From Pseudomonas citri (GTDB lineage Bacteria > Pseudomonadota > Gammaproteobacteria > Pseudomonadales > Pseudomonadaceae): a stretch of DNA of 64,000 nt. Location of the stretch: positions 1-64,000 of the forward strand of contig NZ_JAODAB010000015.1 of NCBI RefSeq assembly GCF_025336485.1. Direction: 5' to 3'. Below the pieces are notes generated by a model. The model was not told the DNA's origin, did no database searches, and worked only from the letters and a program-made list of their open reading frames with translations. Every line of letters starts with the position of its first letter. Position 1 is the first letter of the stretch. Below are positions 62,893 to 64,000 of the stretch, in pieces. A program made the translations under genes and the position numbers.

Positions 62893-64000
62893 ACCCCAGC
62901 CCCTTCAAGAACCCCTGCAACGCCTCTGCTGCCGCATCGCGCTTGTGCTCGATCTCGTTCAGCGTTACCCGGTACTTGTCCCACCAGTTCTCGAAGGTAG
63001 CGACTATCTGCTTGCGCTGGGCGGCGATATAGCGCTCGACGATGGCCTGCATATCGTTATGCAGGATGGTTAGCAGCAGCTCGGTCGCTTGTAGCTCGTC
63101 CAGCCCGTCGACGGCCTGATTCAGGTGGCTGGCGAAGTTTTCCTGCTGAGTTTTGAGTTGTTTCTTTACCTTTGTCAGCTCGGCCTTCCAGCTCTTGAGC
63201 TGGGCTTCATCGATAGGGTTTTCCTCGTCATCGGCACCCATCTCGACATCGGCCTCGTCTGAATCTTCCCCCTTAATTGGGGCTGCGGCTTTGAGCTGGC
63301 TATCCAGTTCGGCCCTTTTCGATTCCAACTTGGCCAGCTCGGTTACGAAATCGCCGAGTAGGAACTTCACCAGCTTGTGCTCCAGCGGGCTTTGCTTGCT
63401 GGTCTTGTCTTCCAGGGCGGTGATGATGCTGATGCGCCAAGCGTCGATTACGCCCCGGCTGCCGTGGGCCATCAAACCGAGAAAGTCGTATTTGCTCTGG
63501 TACCAGAAGCCGGCAACAATGCCGCGCACCTGGAAGGGGTCGAGCAGGCCGATGCCTTCCAGCGTCTGGCTAAAACTGGCCAGCAGGTCGCCGCGCAACT
63601 CGACCAGTGTGGCACTGTTATCCAGCTTCCCAGCCAGGGCAGTGATGCGCGGGCTGTGTGCGTGCCACCAGTTTTCGAAGGCATCACGCAGGGCGGCTTC
63701 CTTGGCCTGCAGCCCTGCGTTGCTTTCGATGGCTGGCTTGAGGTCGGTGCGCCGGCTTAGCTCGTCGCGAAAGTCGAGATACTGTGCGTCTCGAGCCACG
63801 AAGAGGTCCTGCGGGTCGAGGCCATGGGCAGCGAACAGTGTGGCTTTCGCGTCAACTTCAGCCTTGGGCACACCTCCCAGCAGGTGAGCGCGTACATCAT
63901 GCGGTTCTGGTGGCGGTGCGTTATCCACATAGCGGCGGATGTTCAGGTTGTAATCGTTTTCGCGCAGCGTAGCGATATCCACCACATCGCTGAGGCCGTC
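62885..64000 (-). CDS. hsdM: Type I restriction-modification methyltransferase (HsdM), C-terminal part
   Basis: The frame is open to the right edge, so the N-terminal methyltransferase core lies outside; about 371 residues are visible. The visible part starts in the conserved ATLRENDYNLNIRRYVD segment that follows the catalytic domain. It continues as a long helical region (KSKYDFLGLM-like, then an acidic stretch EDSDEADVEMGADDEENP and coiled coil) that binds HsdS and regulates the complex. An apparent start at 63985 is internal. The stop overlaps hsdS, so hsdM-hsdS-AlbA_2 is one coupled operon read leftward. Confidence 0.93.
   Translation of the reverse strand, partial: DGLSDVVDIATLRENDYNLNIRRYVDNAPPPEPHDVRAHLLGGVPKAEVDAKATLFAAHGLDPQDLFVARDAQYLDFRDELSRRTDLKPAIESNAGLQAKEAALRDAFENWWHAHSPRITALAGKLDNSATLVELRGDLLASFSQTLEGIGLLDPFQVRGIVAGFWYQSKYDFLGLMAHGSRGVIDAWRISIITALEDKTSKQSPLEHKLVKFLLGDFVTELAKLESKRAELDSQLKAAAPIKGEDSDEADVEMGADDEENPIDEAQLKSWKAELTKVKKQLKTQQENFASHLNQAVDGLDELQATELLLTILHNDMQAIVERYIAAQRKQIVATFENWWDKYRVTLNEIEHKRDAAAEALQGFLKGLGYV

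Overview
The window reads as a chromosome segment of a Pseudomonas of the fluorescens/corrugata/brassicacearum type. The evidence is a high-GC background, the recC-recB-recD order followed by a yfiR-yfiN-yfiB operon whose cysteine positions fit the P. aeruginosa proteins, an McpS-like chemoreceptor, REP-type palindromes and a DUF6124 gene. The species assignment is inference. No rRNA, tRNA, CRISPR array, insertion sequence or prophage was seen.

Layout. 1-9.4 kb: a terminator of an upstream gene, then recC, recB and recD joined by ATGA overlaps. 9.5-11.9 kb: the yfiRNB module that controls c-di-GMP. 11.9-15.4 kb: a LysR regulator divergent from mmsAB (valine/isobutyrate catabolism). 15.5-21.3 kb: housekeeping and metabolic genes, including a cupin, two LysR regulators, a TauE/SafE exporter, a divergent ygiN/mdaB quinone-redox pair and a SulP transporter.

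21.4-35.1 kb (minus strand): a complete Tc (toxin complex) operon with a two-gene TcA, a TcB and a TccC. The variable C-terminus of the TccC carries the HAE and CxxC signature of a YwqJ-like nucleic-acid deaminase, which would be the effector released into host cells. 35.4-36.0 kb: a FitAB/VapBC toxin-antitoxin pair with overlapping palindromes as a likely operator. 36.1-39.8 kb: an HBM-type chemoreceptor with a candidate FliA promoter, a histidine phosphatase and a PAP2 phosphatase.

40.1-50.6 kb: a contact-dependent inhibition / two-partner secretion locus, cdiB-cdiA-cdiI. The CdiA tip is a barnase-like RNase and its immunity protein is a barstar. Behind it lie a probable orphan immunity gene, a 10-codon remnant that may be a displaced toxin tail, and a small lipoprotein. 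50.6-51.5 kb: REP elements, then a structured leader before a DUF6124 gene. The leader has a 12-codon upstream ORF, a 16-bp stem with internal hairpins, and a loop complementary to the Shine-Dalgarno regions of both the leader peptide and the main gene. I consider this the best candidate for an undescribed regulatory element. 51.5-54.1 kb: a leucine-rich-repeat protein and an EamA transporter.

54.1-64 kb (minus strand): a defence-type island containing a type I restriction-modification system (hsdM partial at the right edge, hsdS, an AlbA_2/Schlafen-like ATP-binding protein, hsdR), a YgjP/M48-like metallopeptidase translationally coupled to hsdR, and an AT-rich gene of unknown function with a possible PIN-like fold. 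All family names come from recognising motifs in the translated sequence; no database search was run.
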